Shown piece by piece: positions 45,401 to 55,226 of a stretch of DNA of 64,000 bases. The stretch is taken from the NCBI GenBank assembly GCA_948099385.1, contig CANUEZ040000014.1, positions 3,733,001-3,797,000 on the forward strand, written 5' to 3'. Source of the stretch: Fasciola hepatica (Eukaryota; Platyhelminthes; Trematoda; Plagiorchiida; Fasciolidae). The position numbers and the translations under genes were made by a program. The stretch's first letter is position 1. Every line of letters starts with the position of its first letter. Under the pieces are notes generated by a model, which was not told where the DNA came from, searched no databases, and saw only the letters and a list, made by a program, of their open reading frames with translations.

Positions 45401-48400
45401 TCAACGCAAATGTTTTCAGTTGTACCACTTCTTTCTTCACATATCATCACGGCGGATTAAAGCCATCGAACAGCTTATTTCTATGCGAATCTCAGATTGG
45501 AAGTGCAAAGTGGATTAGTGGAGTGAAAGTAGTGAATGTGCTTAGGAATGTGCCGTCTGTCCTTATTATTTTCTGCTGTGAAGTACGAGGAACTTTTGTC
45601 AACTCCACCCCCTCTTCAAATGCAGTGCTTTCATTCCGTCTGTACAGTTTCCAGTCCGCAGTTGGGTTCATCTGACTTTGTCCAAAGGTCGTTTCATCGT
45701 AATAATGTGCCTGAATCGCTTTTTCTATTCTGAATTTCTCTGAACTATAAAATCATTGGGAATGATTTACAAGTTCCTTGCACTATCGTAATCCCCAAGT
45801 GAAGCGTCGTTACGTATTTTTTTTCATAAGAAGAATGAACCCTTAGTGTTATTTCCGGATGGTTATGTTCAAATGCGAACAACAGCAAAATTCTGCATTC
45901 AATATAGTTGTGCCAAATTATTAGCGAATTTAATTGAACAAGGCAAACAATGGGAAAAATTTGTGGTTCGTGTGGTTGGTTTGGACTGACATGAGTGATT
46001 TAAGTGGGTTTCAGAATGATCGATTAAGCTTATGTGCGAATTCCTTCAGCGATTATGGGTGTAGTACTACATGGATCACGTAAGCCCGTACATTAAAATT
46101 CGTTTGTATTTTATTGACTGAATCATTGTGCATTGTATTTGCACTGTTCATGATTTTTATCTGTCAAGACGAAAGCAGTCCGAGTACTGTAGTTATCCGA
46201 TGGATCCTAAATGATAAAATGATTGTTTATCATGCATAAACGATCAGTTGGTCCGTAACAGTTCAAAGCTTTCCAATCTGAAATTTGTCTAGTCATAAAA
46301 GCTTTGTCGATCGATTTGTGGGCTACCAGTATAAGTTTAGAGGTTCAAAAATTAATTTCCATCAGTGAAGTGCGAGGTAAGGAGAGCTATCGTGTTTACT
46401 TGATTTCATCTGATCCCATTGTTTTAATTTAAGTATTAATTGAACCTGAGGAGTGAATGGTATTTGATACTTGCTACAGTTCCGGTCATCTGACTAATTC
46501 AGCGGAGAAGGACGGGTGCAAATTACTCCAAGAATAGAAGTGACAAACCAGAATGTGTCTCATTGGTTCAGATATGATATTATGAATGTAGCTGTTCAAA
46601 TTACTATACTAAGTTAAGTCAGTACGCCTCAGGTTGGATGGAATGATATCAGGTCTAAGTTCACAATCGACATTAGATCCTCGTATATCACACAGGGCAC
46701 ACAAATCCATTCACACTCTTCAATACTTTTATTCATGAGAAGGGGTTTTCATTCCAAGCGTGGATATGAGTGCGTAGACAAGATAAACGTCCTAGACACA
46801 GGAGACCAGTATAATATCAACCGATAACCTTAGTCCTGTCACCCACTGAGGTGAACAGACATAAGGCCCTGACAAGTCTGGTGTAGAGACTACCGTAGAG
46901 CTTTGATTTAGCGGTATATAACCCACATGTTTAGGAGTATAGGAGCAAAATATTGTACAAAACTGTCTAGCCAGTTATGTGTTTCCTTATATCATGTCTA
47001 TTCAGTTCTGAGTTTACTTGAACCGTCAACTGAATAACTCACGTGAGAAAGAAATCTCATTTGAATTCGCTACCAACCAAAGGACCTGGTCAGTTCAGCG
47101 GCCTGCACCTGATTAGTCATGTCATATTATCATTTAGAACGTATTACTGGCACAAAGAGTTGGAATCTTATATATGTGAGTAGTAGGAGATTAGATTTTA
47201 CATAATATAAGATTCATCACGCAGTGTGAACGTTCAAACCTGCTGTACACTGCTTCCATGGTTTCCGCTGATCTGAACATTTGCACTATGTGATGAATCT
47301 TATGCTATGTAGAATCTAATCTCTTACTACTCATATGGCAACCCAGCTCTGTAGGTTGTTTAACGGAATGCCTTCGTTGAACTAATACCCCTCCAGAGAA
47401 GCCGTCCAGCATAGGAGTCGCTCGTTGTGCTAGAGGTGCTCTGCTAAAATCCAAAATCAGTGTCCGAAGGGCGGTATATCATGCAGTGCTTAAGTTCAAT
47501 GAGCCACCGGGGTTTGGCCTGAATAGTCTCGTTGTCAAGGCGTTCGTTCACCCCGGGTTCGAGTCCCCGTGGGGGCTCGTTGGGTGTGTACTGCTGGTGA
47601 TTCCTTACAAGAGTGAAATAGCTGTACAGTGCTTCTGTGGTTTTCAATGGTTTGGACGTTAACACTGCATGATGAGTCTTATGTTATATAAAGTCTTATA
47701 TACATCCGATAGAAATTCAAGTGGATTTTCCACTACGTAAGACTCAGACTCCTCGTACCAGTAATAACTTCTGTAAGTACATTTAAATCTCCACTAGATC
47801 ACGTCTAACCGTATGCTGCTAGTCCCGTTGGGAAGTGACCGACGAGGCCAGCTCGGTGGCAAAAACTAGGGCAGTTGCTTTGTCTCATTGGAATAGTGGT
47901 TCGCATATTATTGGATATTCACTTGTATTATTCACACCCGACCGACCGTACCGCGATAGTTCAGGTGGTAGAGCATCTGAATGGTAAGCAGGGTGTCGAT
48001 AATCCGATTGTGGCTCGCAGTGTTGGACATTCAGATGTGAAAGAACACATGTGGGTTTTTTTATTAGGTATCGTGAATTTTTTGATAAATAAGGAAATAT
48101 TCCAATAAAGATATCCCACATCAGTAGTGCTGATCAAATGAAGTGTATTCTCAGGTGCAGATAATCGTAAATTTAATGTGAAAAACAAGGATATATCCTC
48201 CCGTAAACAGTTTCTGATGTCTGCGGCAGATTTAGTAGGATCAAAGTGCTTGGTGATGAGAAATTCCTAGTTGATAAGTCCACTACCTCATCCCAATCGA
48301 ACCAATGCCAGGGAGAAGAATCTTTGGGGTAAAGCGGATAACCTCACTTTTAATTTAGTTAGTAAATAGTATCGGTGTTTTTTAACATTTTAAGACGCTC

Positions 48401-51329
48401 ATTTTATGAATAGTGCAAGTTGAATAAATAAACACCGTAACAATGGACTCCGGCTTGTATTATCCGGCGTATGAAGACGGAGTTTTTCCTACTCACCACG
48501 CAGGCTAGACAAACTCCGACTGTCTTCCCTAAGGAATACTGCCGTGGTACACACTATTATGTCGACAGAACCGATGAATTTGATTTAATATTGTAGCCAC
48601 AGACTAATCCTCGGTTGAAAGTTTGCCGATGAAGAGTGCCGTAATCTAATGAAAAGTTAGAAGCATTTGTGATCAGTCACTTTGAATGAATGGGTAATTT
48701 GGATGACCGGATTTCACCGTCTATGGACCATAGGAGCTAATGACCAGTAGTTTTGTGCAATTCGTTCTTCTTTTTTTATGACAAATGCTTGTCTTTGGTC
48801 AGGATATTTTTACTTTGTATCCAATTCGTGGATAACATAGTTGAACGAATAATACCTAACGATACCCAATATTTCACGATCGGAATTTAGACACAATGGG
48901 TCACCGTAATTTTCCACTGATTGAACACGTAATTTCGAACTGTAGCAAACAATACATTGAGCGATTGATTCACCTCTTGAACTCCTGGGTAATATGTGCA
49001 TCCAGTTTAGCGTTTCTATGTCATACTCGCAAATCTGCTGACCGTGGCGAATCATGGCAAGGTTTATTGGCATTTTAGTGCTCTTGTTTTGTCGTTCAGA
49101 GTCATATGATGGCGTAACACGGATGAAAAGTTCCCCTTCTGTCATTTTTAATTTCTGAATTGGATTCCGACCACTGTCATTTCTTCTATCAAACTGTGAA
49201 TTTATTTTTCATTCGGCGGCTTCATTCTCATTAAATCGAACAAAAGCTCATCCGTGTCGTACAGTTCGAAATCCATGATCATGTAAAATATTCATGCAGT
49301 CTTCTGGAATTTTTCGTATGTTTACTAAATGAATTAGGTCTGAATACTAAATAATCATGGTCTGAAATGACCCGATCAAATGAGTTTCTGGCCGTATCTT
49401 GTATTGTTCTGTCACATGACTGTCAACAAAAATCGCTCCAGCGTTACTCTTATTGAGGTAATTCAGGTGACCCAATACGCGTGTGCGGTACATATAGATT
49501 AAACTGATTTCCGGCGGTTTTTAAACTGACATCGTTACATACCTGAGTTTTCCAAGACTGTAATTCTCCCGTGTGTTTTTTCTCTAGGTATTAAAAATAT
49601 TGCCATTTACTGGTGTTGGATGTTTACTTGAACTCATGCCTTCTGATAACTGAACTGCTCATTTGCATCAACTGTAAACAGTCAACGATAATCCTGTAAT
49701 GATTCGGTTGCAGTGTGCAATTACACGTTTTGTATGCCTTACTGCAGCTCACTTTGTTTTACTCGTGTGACGTCGTCACGTTATTTGTCGCTCCGCAGTC
49801 CAGAAATGTTCTCGGTTAAAGACGCTACTTGTGAGCAGTATACCGCATACTTCATCACACTGGTATCCACTCGATCGCCCACAACAAGTCCCGTAATCAG
49901 ACTCGTGCCTCCGCCGGTGACTTTCTCCTTGGACATATCGACAAGCCCTTTAGGATTATAAATGTCCTTTACAATATATGTGGGACAGGCCACAAAAAAA
50001 CTTGCTCTTACTTCCATTACACTCCTATCATGTTTACTCCTGTTGTGTTTACTCATGAGTAGCTCAAGAATAAATCTTTTTTTAGCTTCTCGCTGTGCGC
50101 TTAATCATTTCGAAATTCGTCATTGTTCTTTTCGGATTTTTTCAGGTCCTTCAACATTTCGTATTTGGTGTGACGATATTTTGGTAGAAAACGTTCAAGT
50201 GAGTATAATTTCCATCTGTTCGAATCCTCAACTCCTCAGCCAGGAGTTAATATCATAGGCCCTTCAGTCCACCTTATCTACCATCAAGGTCAGCATGGAT
50301 ACTCAGCTGCCGCGTAATTACTTCTCAGTACAGAATAAGAGTACATGCAACGGGTGCACTGTAATGTCCACTCAGCATTCGATTTAGGTCTGCAGTTACA
50401 GCTTCAGTTTTGGTGAGGAAACGGTGCTGTTGAGGACTAATAGGCTTTGGTGCGAGCAAAACAGATTTTAAAGAGGGATCGTCATTGTAATTTTTGAATA
50501 CACGCATTGACTGGTCAACCAGTATCCAATAAGAGGACTTCACACATGGATTGTGATATTGGAGTATAAGTTAAGTCAACTGACTGCGCTAAATGTCACT
50601 AACTCTAAATTAATGTTTCAGATGAAAACCTTCGATAAGCATCAACTTCAGGTACGCTATCTTTCTCAGCAAAGAATAGTCGTCTTACTTATGTATACAC
50701 TCCTATCTTAATAATGTAATTATACAGCATCGGCAATAATTTCAATGGTTTCTATTATTAGTATTGTTCCTAGCTCATGTTGATGGTTTCATACTCTTCT
50801 GATCGCGCTCAGTTTGTCGTACGGATCGCAAACGTTTCATCACCTGCGTACTGAAGGTATCACCTTCGCAGGGGATCAAACGTTGGCGACGCAAACGCCA
50901 GACTCATCGACAAGGAGCCCTTGAAATCATTTGCAGTAATCCTGTAATTTATTGAAATTTAGGGCATCCTGTTTTACTGCTTCGATTTATGCGATGCCTT
51001 TCAGACTACTTGCATCTCCCGGTACTGTGACTTGTTGAACGAATAAAAAACGCACGTGTTTTATTCTTATTTCGTAGGTAGAAATCTCCCATGCCACTCC
51101 AACACAAACGACGAAGGAATCTAAAAGTTCACTTCATCAGGGCTTCCTTTGTCTCAGATTTCCCGTACAACCTATAAACAAGCCGCTAACGCTGAAAGCG
51201 GCATTCACATCGAAGATGGACATGCGAAACGTGGTAAACACCGGGTCACCGAATTTCCTTACCAAACTTTCACACCTCACTTCGTCGTTGGGTGTTAAAG
51301 TGACCGGATGGCGCATTGACAATCACTGA
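42290..51329 (+). CDS. Candidate host gene, eight exons, about 335 codons, function unknown
   Basis: Eight exons can be joined so that every junction has GT and AG ends and matching phase: 42290-42421, 44029-44137, 44983-45148, 45392-45509, 45831-45978, 50146-50198, 50622-50651 and 51078-51329. The sum is 1008 bases, an intact frame ending in TGA. The predicted protein has a short hydrophobic N-terminus, a helical-looking middle (LSSLARIRIKSSQLHQ, RRIKAIEQLISMRISDW) and a lysine/serine-rich C-terminal part ending TGWRIDNH. I do not recognise a domain. The least certain parts are the start (exon 1 could be internal), the donors of exons 4 and 5, and the 4.2 kb fifth intron, which could hide more exons. 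AATAAA lies 296 bases after the stop. Confidence 0.5.
44029..44137 (+). CDS. Candidate exon 2
   Basis: Preceded by a pyrimidine-rich acceptor ending ttctgttacag, phase 0, agreeing with exon 1. Codes FVRQSIDQLAHFHAPLST and onward. Donor ATAG|gtagac leaves one base, which the next exon completes as glycine. Confidence 0.55.
44983..45148 (+). CDS. Candidate exon 3
   Basis: Acceptor tctcgtttttag, entering with two bases as required by exon 2. Open throughout (SVEPRIAQCLSSLARIRI ... SESLRNKI). Donor AAC|gtaaga is close to consensus, leaving two bases. Confidence 0.6.
45183..45306. repeat. Imperfect (GATT)n/(GGTT)n microsatellite
   Basis: Tandem GATT and GGTT units with interruptions, lying in the third intron of the candidate gene. 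Confidence 0.9.
45392..45509 (+). CDS. Candidate exon 4
   Basis: Acceptor gattcgccgtag; the first base completes a threonine codon from exon 3. The frame (VRSQRKCFQLYHFFLHIS, RRIKAIEQLISMRISDW) is open for 39 codons to a stop at 45516. The donor is weak (AAA|gtggat chosen; AA|gtgcaa is the alternative). Confidence 0.5.
45831..45978 (+). CDS. Candidate exon 5
   Basis: Preceded by a T-rich acceptor, ttttttttcataag. Codes EPLVLFPDGYVQMRTTAKF and CAKLLANLIEQGKQWEKF, a convincing protein-like stretch. The donor is uncertain: G|gtttgg at 45978 and C|gtgtgg at 45969 both give the phase needed by exon 6. Confidence 0.55.
45979..47165. other. Intronic sequence, first part of the long fifth intron
   Basis: No repeat family or exon recognised. 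Confidence 0.4.
47170..47337. repeat. Inverted repeat (foldback) with arms of about 50 bp
   Basis: The left arm, starting TGAGTAGTAGGAGATTAG, and the right arm, ending CTAATCTCTTACTACTCA, are near-perfect reverse complements, continuing through AAGATTCATCAC and GTGATGAATCTT. The loop is about 60 bases. Confidence 0.88.
47588..47632 (+). ncRNA. Hammerhead ribozyme, decayed core
   Basis: Helix I (GTACTG with CAGTGC) pairs fully allowing one GU, GAA is at 47615-47617 and helix III is ATAGCTGT followed by A. The core reads CTGGTGA: the invariant A after CTG is G, and helix II is mismatched. It should be inactive. Confidence 0.6.
47701..50145. other. Remainder of the long fifth intron
   Basis: It contains a degenerate tRNA-like stretch at 47950-48025. 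Frames of 111 codons (minus, 48810-49145) and 91 codons (minus, 49781-50056) have no motif and are on the wrong strand for the gene. Confidence 0.35.
47950..48025 (+). pseudogene. Degenerate tRNA-like sequence
   Basis: CCGCGATAGTTCAGGTGG followed by TAGAGCATCTGAATGGTAA resembles a tRNA acceptor, D arm and anticodon arm with a good A box. The T arm is lost: GTCGATAATCCGATTG does not contain GGTTCGA. Probably a pseudogene or SINE head. Confidence 0.4.
50146..50198 (+). CDS. Candidate exon 6 (53 bp)
   Basis: Very good acceptor (ttcggattttttcag) and donor (CAA|gtgagt). Codes PSTFRIWCDDILVENVQ. Entry after one base, exit in phase 0. Confidence 0.55.
50622..50651 (+). CDS. Candidate exon 7 (30 bp micro-exon)
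   Basis: Acceptor ttaatgtttcag and donor CAG|gtacgc bracket exactly ten codons, MKTFDKHQLQ, phase 0 at both ends. Its small size makes it easy to miss. Confidence 0.45.
51078..51329 (+). CDS. Candidate terminal exon 8
   Basis: Acceptor ttcttatttcgtag, phase 0, then 83 open codons beginning VEISHATPTQTTKESKSS and ending VTGWRIDNH before TGA. The frame has no early ATG, so it is explained only as an exon. A 61-codon frame on the other strand is its shadow. Confidence 0.55.
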   Translation, partial: VEISHATPTQTTKESKSSLHQGFLCLRFPVQPINKPLTLKAAFTSKMDMRNVVNTGSPNFLTKLSHLTSSLGVKVTGWRIDNH

Positions 51330-51624
51330 TAAGTTGCGCGTAACGGCACCGAGAACACGCCCATAAACAATCATGTACGTAAAAACACATATACACAAAA
51401 CATGAACCTTTTGCATTCATTGGTTTCTTTTATGAAAAAGCTGAAAATCGTCCGCCGTGCCCTGCAAAGCTCCGTGCACGCATTTGCGCATCACATTGAC
51501 CGACAAAGACAGACGGAAAGAGTTATGCAACTTGTTTTCTCGATTTTTCTCCAGTATTTTGTTCCTAACGTTTAAAAAAAGGTGGTTGTTTACTTCATTC
51601 CATTGCACCGCGATGAATTTCGCA

Positions 51625-51630
51625 AATAAA
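51625..51630 (+). terminator. Candidate polyadenylation signal AATAAA
   Basis: The first AATAAA downstream of the TGA of the candidate terminal exon, 296 bases after it. A chance occurrence cannot be excluded in AT-rich DNA. Confidence 0.35.
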
Positions 51631-53394
51631 AGCTGACGAATGCGCACGGTAAAGAATTACTATCAGTAGATCCATCGTTGAACTGTTTCCTTTTATCCTT
51701 ACTTACTCAGCCCTCAAGTGTACACAAGCACATTGCGAGCCGGTTTTGTTTCAAAGTAATCCAGAAATTTCTTACTTGAAGTTTAGTGGATAGAAAACCA
51801 TTTTGACAAAGTACGCTGTTTTTAAGCCGTGAAAAATCTTTTGAGACTTGTCTAAAGACGACATTCAGCACCGGTCTACTTTTATGCTTGGCAGTAGGCA
51901 AATTGTCGAAAGTTCAACTGGGCTATGCGCGGATATCTCTTCTTTGTCCTGGAAAACGATTTGGATTTTCCTAGATCGTCAACCGATTGACAGATCTCAG
52001 CGAAACTTTAAGGAAACATGAGAAAATTGTCATCAGGAAACGACACGATATCTCAGAGAAGTGTTATGAAACCAAAAAAGTTATCCAATTTTTACTACAA
52101 CCCAGTGTCCCGTTCGGCTCCCTCGGAATTTTAATGCTAATGAAGAGGCAACACGAATTATGTTAAAAGTCACACTATACGCGCAAGTGATCGTGCACTC
52201 AATGATTGCAATTGCTGTGTATTCCTCCAGAACAAACAAGGTAATCATCATCCATCCCTATTCGACAGTTTAATAAGGCTGAATCTATCAGTTTATTATT
52301 GCATACACCATGATACTACACGGTTCTCAATGAGTGAATGAAAAAAATTATGGATTTGGAGAGGCTACAATATCTCATTTGTTGTGTGAGTGGTAATACT
52401 CATAATGGTTCATATCAGGGATCTTTTGCAATACGATTTTACGTGCCTTCAAGGCACTTTATATGCCCCGTACGAGTCGTATTTTTAATCCTGTCACTAG
52501 TGCAGCAGACACCGCTTTTTAATTGTCCTATATATTCGGACGGAATTGGTACTCATACCGTTAATATGTTACCACATACAATGAGGCTGTCTGAAAACTT
52601 CATAACCTTTAGACTAGATTACCACCTTGTAGACTTCCGAGGAACCGACTACATGCTGGTATTTATCCGTCGATAATCTTGATTTCACGGCAGTTTTTAC
52701 TGGCTAGAATAGTGTCAGTATGCACAAATTAAGGTCTGGGCGATTAGACCTGAACCTCATAGTCGGATTTTTCGATAATGTGCCTACTGGAAAGCATAAA
52801 AGTAGTTAAATGCAGAATGTTGTTTAACTGGCCCTTGATAAGTCTCAAAGGATTTTTTCATAACTTAAAAAACACCGAGCATACACGTTTGGCGTACTCG
52901 TGACCTCAAACGTGTTATTCATTCTCGCGGGGTGCACAATTTGAGAAGATCATAATTCATGAGTAAAGCACAACCACACAACATAACATCGCTGAAGTCA
53001 CCATTAGGATTCGGTTTTTCTGAATGCTGTTTCATCCGGTACGATGCGCACGCTGGATTGCGAGCCTAACATGTTGGTCGTTCGGTTATCCGGACCGGAC
53101 TTCAGAGCCTTGCTTCTGCTCAACACTAGATGACTAAGCGTCCATCCACCGCCGGTACTGGACGATGAGATCATGCCACCGAAATAGTGATTTTATAAGG
53201 GATGTTTCCGCGATGGAGACCAAAGGCCTAACATGACATTACAACTACCATCCACAGAAACTGACCGTCCGATCAACTTTAGTAGTAGGAAGTTGCATCT
53301 TATACCGAATAATTCTCCATTTGGTTGCTATCAGCCTTCATTTTAAAAATAGAAGTACCAAGAGGCAGAGAGATTTCATGTATATTTGTCATTA
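51631..53394. other. Unassigned sequence; one open frame of 112 codons
   Basis: The plus-strand frame 52338-52676 starts MKKIMDLERLQYLICC and has no recognised motif. No repeats or RNA genes were seen. Confidence 0.35.
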
Positions 53395-53435
53395 TTCATC
53401 ACGCAGTGTCACCGCTCAATGCACGATTGGGAACC

Positions 53436-53485
53436 ATGGGAGCCGTTTCATCTGGCTTGTCAGAAATCATCAGCAGTGCACACAC
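53436..53485 (-). ncRNA. Hammerhead ribozyme remnant on the minus strand
   Basis: On the minus strand GTGCACTG, CTGATGA (53473-53467) and GATGAAAC (GAA at 53449-53447) are kept, but the cleavage site and second strand of helix I are deleted. It can no longer cut itself. Confidence 0.5.
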
Positions 53486-53638
53486 CCACCGAATCCTGAC
53501 GAGAACTCTAATCCGGGGTTGTTCTGTTGGGGGTCGAATAACTAGGGTAAATGAACGCATTCACACTATTCATACTGATAAAGTAACAAGGCCCTGTAGG
53601 TTCTTTGTAATGGAGTTCCCGGTGGGATTAGTGAGTAT

Positions 53639-53683
53639 GCTTTGCTGATGATTCCTAACAAGGCTGTGACAACGGTACGGTTT
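53639..53683 (+). ncRNA. Hammerhead ribozyme remnant
   Basis: CTGATGA is intact at 53645-53651 and TTCCTAACAAGG follows, but the GAA is GTG and helix III is ACAACGGT, no longer palindromic. Inactive by inspection. Confidence 0.45.
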
Positions 53684-54050
53684 TTTCATGGTTTTCAGTG
53701 GCGAGTTTAGAGTTGACCTTTTCTGATGAGTCATATTATTTATAAATCATGCACTTCTTATGCTGATAAAGTGAACAAGCTGTGCAGGTTGTTTGTTAAG
53801 TAGTACTTCCGTTGGACTTCGGCTTCTATGGAGAAGTTGTCCATCATAGGATTCGATAACTGTACGGGCACGTTCTGTTACTGTTCAAAAATCGGTGGCC
53901 CAGTGACACGATATTATACGGTGTTCGTGTTACACGAGTCGTTGAGAACCAGTCTCAGTAGCCTGACGGTTAGTTGTTCGACTCAAAATCACTCGCTCTG
54001 GGTTCGAGTCCCAGTGGGGGGTCGATGGGTGCGCAGTGTTGGTCTATGCT

Positions 54051-54574
54051 TAAGTTTCAACATCGATTTGATCTGATAACTGATCGGATAGATTTGTATT
54101 AGCTGTCCTGATATGATAAATTATGAGGTGTACATGTCAAATTTGAATCACTAATAATGTCAACATTATTTTCAGCTGAATTATTTAATACTCTGATATT
54201 GCGGTAACTGTTGGGCGTAAGCAACTACTTGGCCGTAGAAGTGTGAAATTCGACTCGATTGATCCAATCCGAATCACATACTTCGGACCAAGAAAAAAGG
54301 GGAACTTGATGATGATGATGAACTTGATGTTCAAATAGTAGTAAGGTTTATCATTCCGGAAACATTACACACAGCAGTCAGTGGCCGGTTGTTCGAGCAA
54401 TTCTCTGTTGTGTTCTCAATCAGTTGGTTTGTCTGTCTGTATGTATTTCCCGTCCGCTCATTACGCTCTCTTAAAACCCGTTTCCCTAACATGCCCCAAT
54501 TAGACTCGGTTCAGAAATTTTTAGTAAATCGTTTGTGTGTCTATCTGTGCTGATTCGTGCATGTTCAACTGTAG

Positions 54575-54623
<49 letters not shown>

Positions 54624-54758
54624 CGTGCGTGCGTATATACACGTGCGTCCTAGTGGTCGTCGTGGTCGTCGCATACTACCGATTCAAGACAAGAGGAATT
54701 GAATACCAATGTCGGTGATTGTCTACAGGCAAGAGCATTAGAAAACCAAAAGAGCAGT
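54051..54758. other. Unassigned sequence with a GT microsatellite
   Basis: (GT)n at 54577-54618 passing into (GTGC)n to 54633; a (GAT)n run at 54309-54325. No gene recognised. Confidence 0.4.
54577..54633. repeat. (GT)n/(GTGC)n microsatellite
   Basis: About 21 GT units followed by four GTGC units. Confidence 0.97.
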
Positions 54759-55226
54759 TTAGAAAAGCGTTTTTTCTAGTATGTGGGCATTTTCATGCAT
54801 TAAGGAATCACGAACGAATGCCGTGCAAGTATTAACACGCACATGCACATACAAAAGTTTGTACAACACAATACTAACGTACTGCGATCTTACGAGAACG
54901 AGCCCAGCGGGGGTGGACGATGACGGAGGGTAATTGTCCGCATAGTTCTGCACGTAACCATCTGCTACTGTTTCGACCACGGTAAAGTTGGTAACGCATC
55001 TGTGTTGAAATACAACGGGGCAGGCGGGGACTATGTGAACGGTGGAAGAGACTGCTGGATGGGTAGGTATTGTATGTAAGAATCTATTAGTTACTACACA
55101 GTCGATGAGGACCACAACGACAAGGATGATAGTGACTATGATGATTATGACGGCGACGCACCCATACGCATACACACACGGGTGCGGAAGTAGACAGACA
55201 GGCATCGGTAATGAATCGTAGAGCAC
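54759..55226 (-). CDS. Hypothetical ORF, 155 codons, one predicted membrane segment
   Basis: I do not recognise the protein. Residues about 24-44 (CVAVIIIIVTIILVVVVLI) would form a membrane helix, but they come from an ATG/ATT-rich low-complexity stretch near 55100-55160. The rest (VETVADGYVQNYADNYPP region) has no motif. It is the longest uninterrupted frame apart from transposon genes, yet low-complexity DNA nearby makes chance quite likely. Confidence 0.2.
   Translation of the reverse strand: MLYDSLPMPVCLLPHPCVYAYGCVAVIIIIVTIILVVVVLIDCVVTNRFLHTIPTHPAVSSTVHIVPACPVVFQHRCVTNFTVVETVADGYVQNYADNYPPSSSTPAGLVLVRSQYVSIVLYKLLYVHVRVNTCTAFVRDSLMHENAHILEKTLF

Larger units (their letters stand above)
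47166..47700 (+). mobile_element. tRNA-derived hammerhead SINE, copy C, with foldback 5' end
   Basis: It begins with GAGTAGTAGGAGATTAGATT, which with the following 40 bases is the reverse complement of 47280-47337. Between the arms lies CTGCTGTACACTGCTTCCATGG, the 3' half of a hammerhead plus family tail. The body (CTCTGTAGGTTGTTT, CATAGGAGTCGCTCG), the tRNA-like head with B box GGGTTCGAGTCCC (47555-47567), a second hammerhead (47588-47632) and tail follow. The two hammerhead 3' halves are 383 bases apart, giving one full unit between cleavage sites. It sits in an intron of the candidate gene in the sense direction. Confidence 0.82.
53395..54050 (+). mobile_element. tRNA-derived hammerhead SINE, copy D, rearranged (inverted piece plus direct piece)
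   Basis: The left piece (53395-53545) is the tail, hammerhead region and tRNA end of the family on the minus strand. The right piece (53585-54045) is direct: a hammerhead-like CTGATGA at 53645-53651, the tail CATGGTTTTCAGTGG, the body (CTGTGCAGGTTGTTTG, CATCATAGGATTCG), then A box TAGCCTGACGGTTAG and B box GGGTTCGAGTCCC (53999-54011), ending soon after. Both hammerhead remnants are damaged. The order is inverted arm, ribozyme, body, tRNA head, comparable to copy C. Confidence 0.75.
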
